Part shown: in pieces, positions 40,579-52,474 of the stretch
How positions within the stretch are numbered: position 1 is the first letter of the stretch
How the letters are laid out: each line of letters opens with the position of its first letter
Source: Diplonema japonicum
Taxonomy: Eukaryota > Euglenozoa > Diplonemea > Diplonemida > Diplonemidae
Assembly (NCBI GenBank): GCA_964019335.1
Contig: OZ025706.1
Location: forward strand, 1-64,000
Length of the DNA: 64,000 bases
Direction: 5' to 3'
Notes under the pieces: generated by a model
What the model was told of the DNA's origin: nothing
The model's input: only the letters and a program-made list of their open reading frames with translations
Database searches by the model: none
Translations under genes and position numbers: made by a program

Positions 40579-41643
40579 TCACTCGTTATCAAAGCTTGGC
40601 GCCTTTGAGACAAAGCTCTTGAGCTCTTCTTCATCAAGCTCGTCGGCCATCTTACCGAACTTGTCGATCTCCGCCTCCCTGAACTTGCTCCACACCTCCT
40701 GCTGGTAGGCAACGTAAAGTGAAGCGCAAGCTGCGGCCATGAAGTTTGTGCCGACAATGACGAAAGGCGCCACCTGATTGGCTCGGCATAAACCTGCCGG
40801 CAGGGCACCCAAGGGAAGGGTTTGTAAGATAGACGATCTCTTTTGCTGTGCAACCTTGCTATCTATGTCCATAGGAACCCTTCCAAGGATCTCCTCGCAC
40901 TTGACGCCTGCTTCGATGTTCAGTGCTGTACAGTAGAAGAACCCTGGTGTGATGAGCATCCCGGAGTAAAACAGATGCGAGCCTGTGACATGCGCAGGCA
41001 GCCATGGAGTGCAGGCCAAGGTGATGGCTACGAAGTTTGCGAATCCCTGCCCCACGGTGGTCGACAATGTTTGGATGTGGTCTACCGTGGGGCAATTATT
41101 CACGACCGTTTTGTTCCTTTGGTAGTCAGCAAATTTGTTCGCAAACACGAACAGGGACGTTGCCACCAAAGTGCTTCCCACATCGCGAATCACACGTGCG
41201 ACGTACGACACCTGTGTGAGGCTCGCAGGGCCCATCATCGTTGTTTTGATGATGATATCGCACACAAGGTACCCACCTGCAACTGTAAATGCCGTCCTCC
41301 CAAAGTATGAAGGGAGCCTTGACTCAATGTGCTGGCTGGCGCCACCCAAAATCGACAAATGCAATGGCAGCCACACAGCCTCCGTCCACAGTATGGTTGG
41401 GATGATGATGGGCTTGATGTGCTTCGCAACATACTTGCAGTACACAGGGACTCCTATGAGGTTGCCCAGCACAGTGCCCACAGCAAAAGCCTTTATCATC
41501 TCCTTTGAGCTAATGGGCAATCGCTCTTCTCGCTTTTTAATTGCTTTCTTACGGACAACCTGGAGAAAGAAGTCACCGACACACATCGCAAACCCCGAGC
41601 TGGCGCTGATCTTCAGCGCTACTATCGCTAAAGGCAGTGGCAT
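40579..41643 (-). CDS. Multi-pass membrane protein of unknown function
   Basis: 354 residues from the ATG at 41643. Several hydrophobic stretches: MPLPLAIVALKISASSG, MIKAFAVGTVLGNLIGVP, FANFVAITLACTPWLP and others. The first part (SGFAMCVGDFFLQ) is slightly Mpv17-like, but the other hallmarks of that family are absent. The C-terminus is charged and probably cytosolic. The gene is only 52 bp from the rhomboid-like gene. Confidence 0.6.
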   Translation of the reverse strand: MPLPLAIVALKISASSGFAMCVGDFFLQVVRKKAIKKREERLPISSKEMIKAFAVGTVLGNLIGVPVYCKYVAKHIKPIIIPTILWTEAVWLPLHLSILGGASQHIESRLPSYFGRTAFTVAGGYLVCDIIIKTTMMGPASLTQVSYVARVIRDVGSTLVATSLFVFANKFADYQRNKTVVNNCPTVDHIQTLSTTVGQGFANFVAITLACTPWLPAHVTGSHLFYSGMLITPGFFYCTALNIEAGVKCEEILGRVPMDIDSKVAQQKRSSILQTLPLGALPAGLCRANQVAPFVIVGTNFMAAACASLYVAYQQEVWSKFREAEIDKFGKMADELDEEELKSFVSKAPSFDNE

Positions 41644-41719
41644 CCTAGTGTAATTGCCTGTAAACAAAAGATTACTGTAGAGCGCACGTCAGAGAAAAGA
41701 AATTCGAACGGTACAATGC

Positions 41720-43036
41720 CTACAGCTTAGCCTTAGCGATCTTCATGACAGCTGCGCCGAGTGCTTTGGCATCGTCTAGTTTGTTATAACAGAAGACAGA
41801 GACTCTCATGTAGAGCACGCCGTCCAGCTTCTTCACAGGGCACTCTATGGCGTGCTCATGGTGAAGGATGTCCTGCAGCGCAGACGGGTCGCTGTCCTTG
41901 AAGGCATGCTGCACGTGCGACGGGAGCTCGATGAGTCTGAAGATGGGTGCTTGCAAGAAGGACGGGTACACTGGTGAGGTGCCCCACTCATTGCATAGGT
42001 GTGCTTCACATTCGTCAGTCAGGTCCTTCAGGCCGTCTACAAGGGTGGGGTTCGCTTCCCACAGGTCAACAGCCCACGGTATGGTAAGCCAGGAACTGTA
42101 GTCCACATGCCCGTGCCAGATGGTTCCCGAGGTGATGGACTGCTGGCTGCCATGTGACACGATGAGGGGGTTTTTCACAGTTTTTTCAAATCCGCTCTTC
42201 ATGACGACGACCCCCACGCCGCTAGGCGTCCCGAACCACTTGTGCCCGTTGGTCACCCAAGCGTCTGCAGCCATGGTGCTGAGGTCCTTCTTGAGCATGC
42301 CCAGCTCATGCGCTGCGTCGATGATGACAGTCGAGTCGGGGGCGTGCTGCTTGATGTGCGCGGCCATTTCGTCTGCCGGCCATTTGATGACACTATTGCT
42401 GCTGATGCCTTCGAGCAGGACAAGCGTGTCGTGAGCGACATGCGGGACGACGTGCGCATCGAGCCACGACAGCACATCGCGTGCAGAGGTCCATGTCTTG
42501 ACCACAGCGATGGGGACGTCCACGAGATGGACAGCAGGCGTGTAGTGGTGGGCCATCTTCTTCACAGAGCCGTAGGTGGTGGTGAATATGATTGTTTTAC
42601 GGATCTTTTTCTCGGCTTGAATATTAGAAAGGAGGCAATTAAGTCCGTAGGTAGCATTTGGGAAGAGGAGGAGCGACTGCTGCGGGCAGTGCAGGTACCG
42701 TGAGAGCCTGCGAACGGCGAGGACGGCTGTCGGAAGCAGCAGCCTGTCGATGAAGAGAAGCGGCTGCCTCCTTTGCACTGCACGCCACTTGTCTGCGATA
42801 ACCTGCAGACAGTCGAATGACCCGCCAAAGGCGCCATGGTTGAGAAACACAAAGCCAGATTTTTGTACTTCTTTGTGGCCTAAATAAACCCCCTGCTTCG
42901 CCACCTCCTGCAGGATTGCCTCGTTCAGTCCCGCCTCTTTCAAGTACTCAATGTCGTCAGATGGGCTTTCGTTCTTGTATCTGATCAACACTTCAACAGG
43001 TTTGTTGAAGAATGACCCAAACTGCTGGACAGCCAT
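41720..43036 (-). CDS. Class V pyridoxal-phosphate aminotransferase-like enzyme
   Basis: 438 residues from the ATG at 43036, about the family length. Features are FLNHGAFGGSF near the start, the PLP-holding Asp/His in VIIDAAHELG, and the lysine motif VTNGHKWFGTPSG. This points to the isopenicillin-N-epimerase/cysteine-desulfurase-like branch of class V. Similar enzymes act as epimerases, desulfurases or C-S lyases. The substrate cannot be told from sequence. Upstream open frame to 43288 is poly-Phe from T-runs and is not coding. Confidence 0.8.
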   Translation of the reverse strand: MAVQQFGSFFNKPVEVLIRYKNESPSDDIEYLKEAGLNEAILQEVAKQGVYLGHKEVQKSGFVFLNHGAFGGSFDCLQVIADKWRAVQRRQPLLFIDRLLLPTAVLAVRRLSRYLHCPQQSLLLFPNATYGLNCLLSNIQAEKKIRKTIIFTTTYGSVKKMAHHYTPAVHLVDVPIAVVKTWTSARDVLSWLDAHVVPHVAHDTLVLLEGISSNSVIKWPADEMAAHIKQHAPDSTVIIDAAHELGMLKKDLSTMAADAWVTNGHKWFGTPSGVGVVVMKSGFEKTVKNPLIVSHGSQQSITSGTIWHGHVDYSSWLTIPWAVDLWEANPTLVDGLKDLTDECEAHLCNEWGTSPVYPSFLQAPIFRLIELPSHVQHAFKDSDPSALQDILHHEHAIECPVKKLDGVLYMRVSVFCYNKLDDAKALGAAVMKIAKAKL

Positions 43037-43551
43037 CGGAAGGTGTGTCTGTGCGTGTTGTCCCCCAGAGATACCAAGCAAATTAAAAAAAAAAAAGACG
43101 AAAGAGAAGAAAAAGGGAAAAAAAAAAAGTATGAAAGGGTAAAAAAAAGAAAAGAAAAGAAAAGAAATAAAAAGAATCGAAGTTTTCATTTTTCTTCTTC
43201 TTTTTGTAAGGATACAAAAAGGTGGGGAAAAGGGGAAACAGGAAATAAAAAAAGGGGGGGGGCACGGGGGTATGGGTGGGTAGAACAATGAGGAGAAGAA
43301 GAAAAATAAATAAAAAATAAGAAACAGAGAAGTAAAATCTACAATACCACTGTTAGGAATTATTAAAGGTACTAATTTAGGTTCTTTCTAAAGAAGAAAA
43401 TTGGTCTGAGAGATTTATTTGATGCCTTACCAAAAGAGGAAAAAAAAGCACTTACCTTAGCCTCATATTTCACGCGCCGGGGAGAAGCCCGGAGAAGTTT
43501 CTAAAGTTCACATAAATCGTGTCGCAAGCCAAACCCGTTCTTTATTGCCTT

Positions 43552-43590
<39 letters not shown>

Positions 43591-44667
43591 CTAAATTCTT
43601 AAAAATGCCCAATGTAATCTTAATTAAAACTGCTAGAAGTCCCCTTTGCCTGTGGGTGCCCTGAGTTCGCTTTGGACATTTAGAGATATGAGGCAATTTA
43701 TTCTCTCGTTTTTCCCCCATTCTTTTCCTTTTTTTCCCTCAAGATTTTCTTAAAAATTAAAAAGGGGGGAAGGGGTTTGTGTTATTTAAAGCGATGACGG
43801 AGGGGGAAAAAAATATAAGAGGTAAAGAAGGGGGGGGGGGGGGGAAGCGGGGGGAAATTTTCACTGTTACAATGCCCCCTCTCTTTTTTTTTTCCCAAAG
43901 AAGAATCATAAGAAAAAAAAAGGTTTTTCCCTTCTTTTTTGTTTTTCTTGTTTTTTCTTCTTTTTTTTTCCCCACTCTCTTATACATATTCGGACTTTCT
44001 TTAAAATTCTTCATTCTTCATTATTTTTCCTCCTCAGGTGGGGGGGAGGGGGGGGTGATAAACAGGTACCGTGCCGTTCGGCAATTCATGTCAAAAAAAA
44101 AAGAATATAATACAGGTAAACAAAAAAAAAACAGTAAAGGAGGGAGGGGACGTACCAATAAGGGAGTATTAAATCGATTTGGCCTTTCAAAAAAAAAAAT
44201 AATGGACAAAACAGGAGGAGTCACAAAAATAAATATTGAAAGGATAATCTCGTACTTTTTAAGGGGAATGAAATGGGCACTGCACTAAAAAAAAGGGGGG
44301 GGGAAGGGGGGAGGATGGGAACGGGAGGATAAAAAAAGGGCGAACTTATGTGTTTTTTTTTTCTTAAAGAGGTGTTATTTTTAGTCCCTTTTTCTTTTTC
44401 CCTTCTAAACGGAGGGGGGGAGGGGAGAACAATGGGGATCGGACAGAATACGGGGTGGGGGGGTGGGTAAAAAATATTATTTTGAACTTTGTTCCCCCTT
44501 TTGTTTCCTCGTTTTTTTTTTTTTTTTCTTCTTTTTTTTTCCCATCATTTTCTTAAAGTCGGTGCGATGTCTTCTTTCTTTTTCTTTCTCTTTTTTTTTG
44601 CGGAGAATAAAAAAAAAAAAAAAAAAAAAAAAACACTTATGTGCCTCGAGGATACATTCCTTTTTCC
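43037..44667. other. 1.6-kb homopolymer-rich spacer
   Basis: Long runs of A (about 32 at 43554-43585), G and T dominate. No gene is supported on either strand. A GCCTCATAT run at 43459 is shared with 62015 and 62898. Some runs may be length errors in the assembly. Confidence 0.6.
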
Positions 44668-47600
44668 CTATTTTTTATTCATGTTGAATATCTCCATCAC
44701 AGTGTCGACGATAGCTCGACGTTTCTCAGACAAGGGGGAAGCTGCGGGCGACATGTCCCGTTGGGTTTTGGTCCTGTCGTAGCTCTGCCTGGACAAGGGC
44801 GCCGTTTTTTTCGCCTGCGTGAAAGTGATGGAAGGCGACGCTGGCGTGGGCTGTGGTGTGGGCCCAAGAACATTGCCGAAACCCCTGCACTCTATCCCCG
44901 CGTTGACCGCTAGCGCAGCAAGCTTTGTGATGAACGTCCTGCGGTCCCTTACATCAGAGTACTCCGGCAGCTGCCCACCAGTGCCCCTTACGTCGTCTAC
45001 CTTATAAGCAACAAGCTGGTTTCTCTTCGGGTCGTACTTCAGAGCGACTGCCTCCAGTAATGTCACCCCGCTCACCTTGAGAGCCACGTACCCGACATGA
45101 GCCACGAACTCCACCAGCTCGTTGCCGCCTGATATGAAGGACACCTCACGTGTTGCACTGTAATCCTCGATCTCTGCTGTGTGTTTGCTTCTGCCGTTTC
45201 TCGCTTCTTTTTTCTTCGCTAGATCCATAGTCGGAGATCTCTTGAAGGTCTTGGCAGGCGCTGTTGCGTGCCTCTGGAAGGATCTCCCCTCGTCGCTCCT
45301 TGCGGACAGTACTCCGTTCGTGGATGTGGACGCTGTTGACAGTGGTGACATGACACCCTTCGTTTTGCTTTTCTTCGGTTCTTCGTTTTGGTCGAGCTTT
45401 CCGCTGCTGCGTCGCTTGATGAGCTCCATGTCGACGCGTGGTCCTATGGACTGTGCCCGTGCCCTCCGTGTCATCGGGACACCGTTCCTTTCCCCTACTA
45501 CCGTGTTCCGTCTTTCCCGCATGCCGCCTCCCGGCGATGCTTCCCTCACCATGGTTTTCTTCACCACCGTCTCTGGCTTGTCTTTGGCCACAATCGCCGC
45601 CGCCATTGTCTCTGGTGCACTGCCCCGCCTTTCCTTGTTGTGCACTGGTGTATCCCCAAAACCGCTGTGGTGGATCGAGCCCCTTCTCTTAGCCGGCGAC
45701 ATCCCAGCCGCCTCTTTCATTTCCCGTTCTTTGTTCAAAATCGCTTTCCGTTGCAGCCAGAAATTCTGCCTCGCCAGCCCCGACCCTGTTGTCGGTGTAG
45801 GCTGTGGCGTCTCGACGACACGCGGTGTGGGGTCGCTGTGAGGTGTGGATGCAGCAAGGAGGACATACATCTCGATCTTTGTGGTGGACTTCCTCCTTGC
45901 TGAAATGTTCCCTTGACTGGGAGACGGCTCGGCCTGCCTCGTGTTGACCACCTTGACGCTGGTCTCATGGTCAGTCCGCCTGTGCTGTGTTACAAAACCA
46001 AGGAAGCATACCTTTCGTATCCCCCGGCTGGTGTCCGCACCAAGGCAGGAGTGATGGTAAGCGGGTTGGGTTGGGCGGACTTCGGAAGAGTCTCCAACTG
46101 TCTGCGCTCCACAAGCGACGCAGTCGAAGTCTGGCGCGTGATGCTCTCGCTTGTTTCGCTGGCGACCCGCCTCTGGTCATCAACTGTCATTGGTGAAAAG
46201 AAGCGCTGGACGCCTTTCTTGCTCTCATCCAACCGGCTGTTGCTCTCTACACTCCTGTGGCAATGTGTGGTGTGATGTGCTGCATACTGTGCTGTCTCGT
46301 CATCGCTCACGGACTCACAGACGCTGACTTCCAGTAGTCTCTTATCCAGCCCCTTGGGCTTTTCAGTCTGCGGGGAGGTAAGGGAGTCCGCGGAGGGCGC
46401 AGTGTGAATGCTGGGGACTTTAGGGATGGAAGAGAAGGGCTGGGGATCCAATGCTTGGACGACCGGATGGTCTGGGTCTGGGTCTGGGTCAGGGTCAGGG
46501 TCAGGGACTGGGTCAGTGACGGGGGACGTGGTGTCAGCTGGACCACGGAGTGGGGACATTGGGGGCTCCTCGCTTTCAGGGGGTGGGCACGGTGCGGGGG
46601 CCACTAAGGGGGATGCGGCGCCGTCGAGCTGTGACTTCTGTGAAGATCGCAGTCTTCGCATGCTGCTCCTGGGCGATGGAGAACACTCCCTCATGGAGAG
46701 CGAGCCCTCTTGTAGGTGCTCGGACAAACACTTGCACAGATGGATCAGCTGCAGGTTGGACGTCCCTGGGTAGTCGTTTTCATAGTCATCGACGACGAGG
46801 TTCAACAGCTCCGCCAAGAGCTCGAAATCTTTCATGCTGGCGTAGTCTGTCAGGAGTGAAAGGTCAGGGTTGAAGGGCATACCGGTCGAGTCGGCGTTGT
46901 CTAGCCACACGTTGGCTAGCTCTAGATACTTGCTTATTTCACTAAGGGTCTTCTCCAGGTAATCCAGATCAATCTCTTCTGCTCGCAGGTATGCTTCCTC
47001 TAAGCAATTCCGCTTCTCAGCCATTTCTTCGAGTATTCTTCGTTGTTCTTTCACTTCTCGTATCTCCGTCTCAAGCACCTCCGTACCTTTCTCATCTAAC
47101 ACCAGTGCAGACGCTTGCTGTACATAGGGAATGAAGAGGGGTATAAAAACAATGGATAACACACCTTCACAGGCAGCGGGCAAAACGGCACGTTGTCCGT
47201 CCTAAGCATCCACTCCTGCTTTTCCAACCCTTTAACATTGCAAAGGACAGTCACCTGTGTGCATAGATAGTGGGAGGTGCAGTCATACGCTGCTATCATT
47301 CTCTGGAACAAGACACCCATCTAAAGGTGGCTGTGAGGGGGATAGGGGTGTGTCGTTGATGGCATTCGTTATTTCTTCCTAGATAGAAATTGCTTTTTTT
47401 ATTATGTTTGTTGCACACACCTCTGATATAGTACACTCACTGCCATTTCGTTGGCAGCTTGTAAGTTGCGCGAACATAGTAGTGGCTCCCTGTTGTGTAT
47501 AATGGTGCAAAGGACTGGTACCTCACGTAGCGTGTCTCGGATGTCATTTCTGAAGACTGGGACTGGTGGCCTGCACGTGTTGTCCTTCGTCCAGTAGTTG

Positions 47601-48712
47601 AAAGGACTTGCTGTTGGGTTGCACAATGTGTCTCTCTGATCCTCTGGGTCCCACCGCGCGCATCCTTTTACGCAGCTGTAGTCGTAGTCCATGACCTCGA
47701 TGGCGATGTTCATTCCCCTGCCCCCACCGTTCTGAACGATCTCGCGTACGCTGAGCATCCTCCCAGCGCCACCGACGATGAGCGCAACGGATACGTCCTG
47801 TGTTGATGGGTATCCGTGATGGTGGTACCATACCGGATGTGCTGCCGTTAGGTGGCTTATCATGGCTCTCAGCTTATCGAGGAAAGGCTTGGCCCCCTCG
47901 TGCAGCTGCTCTCGAGTTACGCTGACCTTCGCACCGCTGAGTTCTATCACAGCCTCTCGTAGGGATGAAAGGTCTTTCTTCGCCTTTTCCACCGCCGCGT
48001 TAAGCGTGACAGGGTGGTGCAGGTACACGTTCGGCACGTCAACGTTGTTGAGGAACATCTTGTCGATATCGTAGCCGCCCAAGCGCATTGCCTTTGTGGC
48101 CACGATTTCTGATTTGTACTTGCTGACCTCCACGATGGACGCTGAGGTGAACCTGCACCCTACGTCCACCACAAGGCAGCGCTGTGCTTTGGCGGATGCT
48201 TTCAGAGACTGCGATCTGCTGTAGTGCATCGCTGCAGCAAGCGTGCTGTAATAGATGTTGAAAATACAAGATTTAAATACACACCTTGGGATGAACGTCA
48301 CATTTTTCAATCCAGCAGCAAAGGCAGCAGTTTTAAGCCTTTCAAGCTCCATCCCCGATAGGCCTGCAGGGGCCGACACCACACACGACTTGATGGCTCC
48401 GTGAGAAGAGATGCTCTTTTTCAATTTGTCGAAGATCATTGCAAGGGCAAGTTCCACACTCACTTCCTTCTCCCCCCTGCGGTGGCATAACTTCGCGCGT
48501 CGTCTCGCCTTCAGCGAGGCGGTGAGATGCCGCAAAGTGTTGCAGTGCCTTGTTTCAAGCTCTCGGCACGCATCTTTGCCGACCAGCAACTGGTCGGTCA
48601 GCGCCACAACGGTCGGGGTCACGGTCGAGGAGGAGGGCTCTGCCACTCTGCCATCGACGCAAACAGTTACCCTGCTGGTCTGTGAGCCTACATCAAACCC
48701 TGCTACGACCAT
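44668..48712 (-). CDS. Giant Hsp110/Hsp70-like protein
   Basis: Seven exons (48712-48285, 48245-47834, 47797-47441, 47378-47289, 47254-47165, 47117-46012, 45979-44668) with introns of 39, 36, 62, 34, 47 and 32 bp encode 1,264 residues. The first 400 are a diverged Hsp70-fold ATPase: FDVGSQTSRV, VVDVGCRFTSASIVEV and ALIVGGAGRM stand for phosphate 1, phosphate 2 and adenosine motifs. A short beta segment and a coiled bundle (about 460-570) follow. Then comes an extension of nearly 700 residues: a DPDPDP run, basic Ser/Pro-rich stretches and a folded-looking part near 1130-1230. ATP hydrolysis is doubtful. It is a tandem paralogue of the next gene. Confidence 0.72.
46470..46520 (-). repeat. Short in-frame repeat encoding Asp-Pro
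   Basis: Six-base units of GGGTCT/GGGTCA on the plus strand encode about seven consecutive Asp-Pro pairs in the giant Hsp110-like protein. Confidence 0.85.
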
Positions 48713-48784
48713 TACTTCTTAATATGTGTTGTGGCATTTACTGTGATAAAGTTAAGGTTGGTTCACTTTAAACGATAAATGCAA

Positions 48785-50847
48785 CTATGCCTGGTCAGAC
48801 CCCGACCCAAACCAGCAGCGCCCAAGGAAGCCTGCAAAAAGGACGGGGAGAGCGAAGAAAGCAACACGTTTGTAGCTCGAAATAGGAGGTTCCACACAGA
48901 TCGTGTCTTGTTCTGTTGCCATCTGCTTCACGATGATATTCCTGACTGAAGTCTCATCAGTGCTGGCCATGTGCCTCATTGCTTCTTCTTCGAAGACGGC
49001 CAACTCCAGCAGAAGCGAGCACATAATGCCAGTCTCCTCTGAAACAATGGTCTTTGCGATGGCAGTGCGCTCTTCATCCAATTCTGCAAGTAGCTCTGCA
49101 GTGCTTCTGAAGTACTTTTTGTCTAAGCCACTCTCCAGCTCTGCGGTGTTACTCTCGGTTCCCTCCTCGAAGGCATCCACTAGACTGTTCACAAGCTCTA
49201 TCATCTGCGCCATGTCAAGCACCATGTCTACGGTGGAGTGCTTCACCCACTTGTTCGCTAAGTCCAAGTATTTTAGTTTGTCAGGACACGCAGCTTCAAA
49301 CTCCTCGGGGTTGTCCATGCACTCAACGCGCAGCGTCGCTTCTTCAAGATCGTTGCGCCGCTCTTCCAGTTCCTTCATCATTTTGTTATGCTCTTGCAGC
49401 TTGTCCATCTTCGCCCGAACCTTCTTCGAGCATCCGACCAGCGGGGAATACACTTCTGCGTCCCCCTCAGGTCCACCAATTCCTAATGCTATCTCCTTAC
49501 CCTGCCCCGTCAGCTTGTACACCACCGTCACCTTGTGATCGCTGCTGTCTAGAGAACCGTGTAAAGGGGGACTCTGTGGAGGCAGAGGTGTTGCCTCGTC
49601 GTGTGCTAGGAGCAGGTCCTATGGTGATTGAACAGGCGTTCTGGCATACCTCGTGGCTCACTTTATGCTCCTTGTCGTCGATACCTTTCAGATGTTCATA
49701 TACAAAACTGCTCCCCTGGTTATTAGTGGCACGCAAACTGGTTACCATACCTCTTCCTCCTTCGTATGCGTTACGCTATCCCTGAACACCATGACAGGCT
49801 CGTCCCCTTTCCTTGTCCAGTAGGCAAAGGGGCGTTCGCGTGGCTTCGGTAGCTCAGATGAGCTGCTGCTCACTTCTTGCCATTTTGCACACCCCTGGAC
49901 AGAACTGTACTCAGGATCCATGACCTCGATGGTGATCTTTCTGCCTGCACCCCCACCGTTTTCAACCACGTCGCGTACACTGTGCATCCTCGCGGCACCC
50001 CCAACCAACAGTGCCACGACCACCTCCTGATGGTGTGATTTATACTGATTACATTACGGCATACCGAGTGCTCGATAACTAGCTGGCTGACCATAGTCTT
50101 GAGCTTCTCCAAGAACGGCTTCGAAGCCTGTTCAAGCTGATCCCTGTTCACAAACTGCACGTGGTTTCTCAGCTCCAGCTTTGCCTCGGGCATGACGGCA
50201 AGGTTCTTCTTGGTTGTCTCCACCGCGGCCAGCAGAACGTTCGGGTGCGTGCCCTCAGCAGAGAGCTTCAGGAAGTCAAGGAACAACTTGTCGATGTCGT
50301 GGCCGCCCATGCGCATGGCTCTGGTGGCTATAATCTTTGACTTATGCTTGCTGACCTCCACGATGGATGCCGAGGTGAACCTGCACCCTACGTCCACCAC
50401 AAGACATTTAGTGTCCGGAGTAACACAGTACTTAGACCACGCGATTGCTGCTGCAAGTGTGCTCGGGATGAACGTTACATCTTTTAATCCTGCTGCAGTG
50501 GTGGCAGTACGGAGCCTCTCCACCTCCATGCGCGACAAGCCATCCGAAACGGAAATCACAGTGGTGTCTTCACCGCTCATATTCAGCTTTTTCAGGATCA
50601 TCGCCAGCGCCAGCTCTACGCTCACTTCCTCCTCGCCTCGGGGATGCTTCAGCTGTACGTCATGCCTCACCTTCAGGGCTGCAGGGAGATGTTGGACCGT
50701 GTTCAGATGCCTCGTGCTAAGCTCTTTCACTGCTTCATCAGTCAGAAGCATTTTATCTGTGTAGGCTATCACCGCAGGGTGACTGCTCGACTTCTTCCCA
50801 TTGTTAACCTTGATGCTCTGCGACCCAGCATCGAAGAAGATCGGCAT
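48785..50847 (-). CDS. Tail-anchored Hsp110/Hsp70-like protein
   Basis: Exons 50847-50065, 50026-49751, 49715-49650 and 49618-48785, with introns of 38, 35 and 31 bp, encode 652 residues. The ATPase half closely follows its neighbour (FDAGSQSIKV, VDVGCRFTSASIVEV, ALLVGGAARM). A beta-like segment (HKVTVVYKLTGQGKEIALG) and a helical bundle (KVRAKMDKLQEHNKMMKEL) match too. It ends in a hydrophobic segment, RVAFFALPVLFAGFLGRCWF, with a short polar tail: a tail anchor, not typical of Hsp70 or Hsp110. It probably faces the cytosol from the ER or mitochondrial surface. Nucleotide exchange or holding activity is inferred. Confidence 0.75.
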
Positions 50848-50907
50848 TGCTCCTGTGTGTGGGGGTGGGCGTGTTGGGCAGTAAAACTAACGATCGATAC
50901 TAAAAAA

Positions 50908-52392
50908 CTACGCAAGCAGATCAAGCAGGTCATTGATCTGCACGTCCTCCAGGCCCAACCTTCCGAAGAAGTCGTTGGCAGGCGCCACAAATGATGGATG
51001 GAAGAAGCGTGCGATGAGCAAGCTCAAGGCCGTGGCGGCTCTTTTGCTCAGGGTGTTGACTTTCTGTGCAGGGGCAAGAGTCTCGTACACCTGGTTGAGC
51101 CACGTCACGAAGGTAAGGCGTGTTGTATGGGCAGCGGCGAAGGACGGGGAGAGAATGATGGTGATGTCGGAGGTCACCGCTTGTAACTGCTGCAAGGCTA
51201 AGGCTTTGCGCCGCATGGCTGCTTCCTCGTCACCCGAGTTGATACCCATCGATGCCTCGTCGCCTTCCTCAGGAGCCACGACGTCTTTCCCGATACCATG
51301 CATCACCACTTCGGAGCTGGCTACTCTCTTGCATGTCTCAGGCGTCACCCAGCTGCCGAGGGTCTCATAGACTTGCGTGTAAACGGGCCATTTCTCGAAC
51401 AACCACGCATGTGCCTCAGCAAGGCACGCCGCAGGCTCCTCTTCGTCCTCGTCCTCCTCTTCCTCTTCCTCTTCTTCCTCTTCCAATTCCTCGTGATGTG
51501 CAACCTGTTTGTTTTGAACAGCAGCCTCGTACTCTTTCCACAATTCTTCTTCTTCTACTTCTTTGGGGACACGTTTGTCGAAGTCCTCTTTTCTCCGTGG
51601 CTCCACAAGCTGCTTTCCTCTTGTGGGTTTAAGCAACCTCGCGGGTTTTTCCTCCGTAAGCTCAATTCCTTGGGGAGTTTGTTCTTTTTTAACTGCTTTT
51701 GGTTGTTCCGTCTCTTTTTGTGTCTTGCTTTCCTTCGGTTTTACGGCTTCGGTACTTTTCTTGATCGGGGTCAGGGTATCACTGGCAACCACGATACCAA
51801 CGGGTGCGCCAGAGTTGGCAGGCCGCTCTCCTTTCAGGCGGATGTCCTTGTTGATGGCTCGGAGGTCGTCTACTGAGAGCTGTGGGAAGAGAGACAGCAG
51901 GGTTGCCACGATGTCGCTGTTGGTAACGTAGATGTTGTACGTGGGGAGCGTGGCAGCGAGCATGGAGGATGCTTTGTGGCACTCGCGGCTGCAGAAGAGC
52001 TTGCGCGTAGTAGTCTCGTAGACACGCTGCTGCTCAAGGGAAATGCGGTACGTCTTCTTATCAAGATCGAAGTCTGGGATCTTCTTCCCACAAGCAACGT
52101 ACCCACACATCAGCCCAGCTGTGCGCTCCTCCACTATGTCCGCGTGCTTGTGCGCCGTCACCAGCGGCTTCACCATCTCAACGAAGGCGAGGGTGCACTC
52201 CCCCTGCAGCTTCTGCTGAACCCGAAGCAGCGCTTGGTCCACAAATCTCTTCCATGAAATCTCCGATTTGTCCGTTCTCTCAGGCGTCACTTTCACGATT
52301 TTTTTGACTTTCTTCCTTTTCCCTTTCTGCGCTCTTGCCGTCTCTGATAGCCCCATCTCTGCAGCGAGGTATCCTCGCCCGGATTGCGACAT
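50908..52392 (-). CDS. RPAP2: RPAP2/Rtr1-type RNA polymerase II phosphatase
   Basis: 494 residues from the ATG at 52392; open frame upstream of it is unrelated. A basic start (GKRKKVKKIVKV) precedes the Rtr1 domain at about 55-150: a helical region, GLMCGYVACGKK and LFCSRECHKAS, the zinc-binding Cys pairs of the family. Acidic low complexity and a helical C-terminus (LQQLQAVTSDITIIL through the end) follow. Rtr1/RPAP2 removes phosphate from Ser5 of the polymerase II C-terminal domain and helps import the enzyme. The gene is compact and intronless. Confidence 0.85.
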   Translation of the reverse strand: MSQSGRGYLAAEMGLSETARAQKGKRKKVKKIVKVTPERTDKSEISWKRFVDQALLRVQQKLQGECTLAFVEMVKPLVTAHKHADIVEERTAGLMCGYVACGKKIPDFDLDKKTYRISLEQQRVYETTTRKLFCSRECHKASSMLAATLPTYNIYVTNSDIVATLLSLFPQLSVDDLRAINKDIRLKGERPANSGAPVGIVVASDTLTPIKKSTEAVKPKESKTQKETEQPKAVKKEQTPQGIELTEEKPARLLKPTRGKQLVEPRRKEDFDKRVPKEVEEEELWKEYEAAVQNKQVAHHEELEEEEEEEEEEDEDEEEPAACLAEAHAWLFEKWPVYTQVYETLGSWVTPETCKRVASSEVVMHGIGKDVVAPEEGDEASMGINSGDEEAAMRRKALALQQLQAVTSDITIILSPSFAAAHTTRLTFVTWLNQVYETLAPAQKVNTLSKRAATALSLLIARFFHPSFVAPANDFFGRLGLEDVQINDLLDLLA

Positions 52393-52474
52393 TTTTTTTT
52401 CTTTTTTCCTTGGTGTTCCCTTTCGTTTCCTTACTTGCAGGGAAAGGGGTAAGAATGTTAAAAAAAAAAAAATG

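Noticed and set aside
43037-43288. Extension of the aminotransferase to an upstream start with poly-Phe
   Set aside because: The extra sequence is from T-runs in the spacer. The start at 43036 gives the expected length.
43037-44667. Low-complexity open frames in the spacer
   Set aside because: They are translations of A, T and G runs with no start context or composition of a protein.
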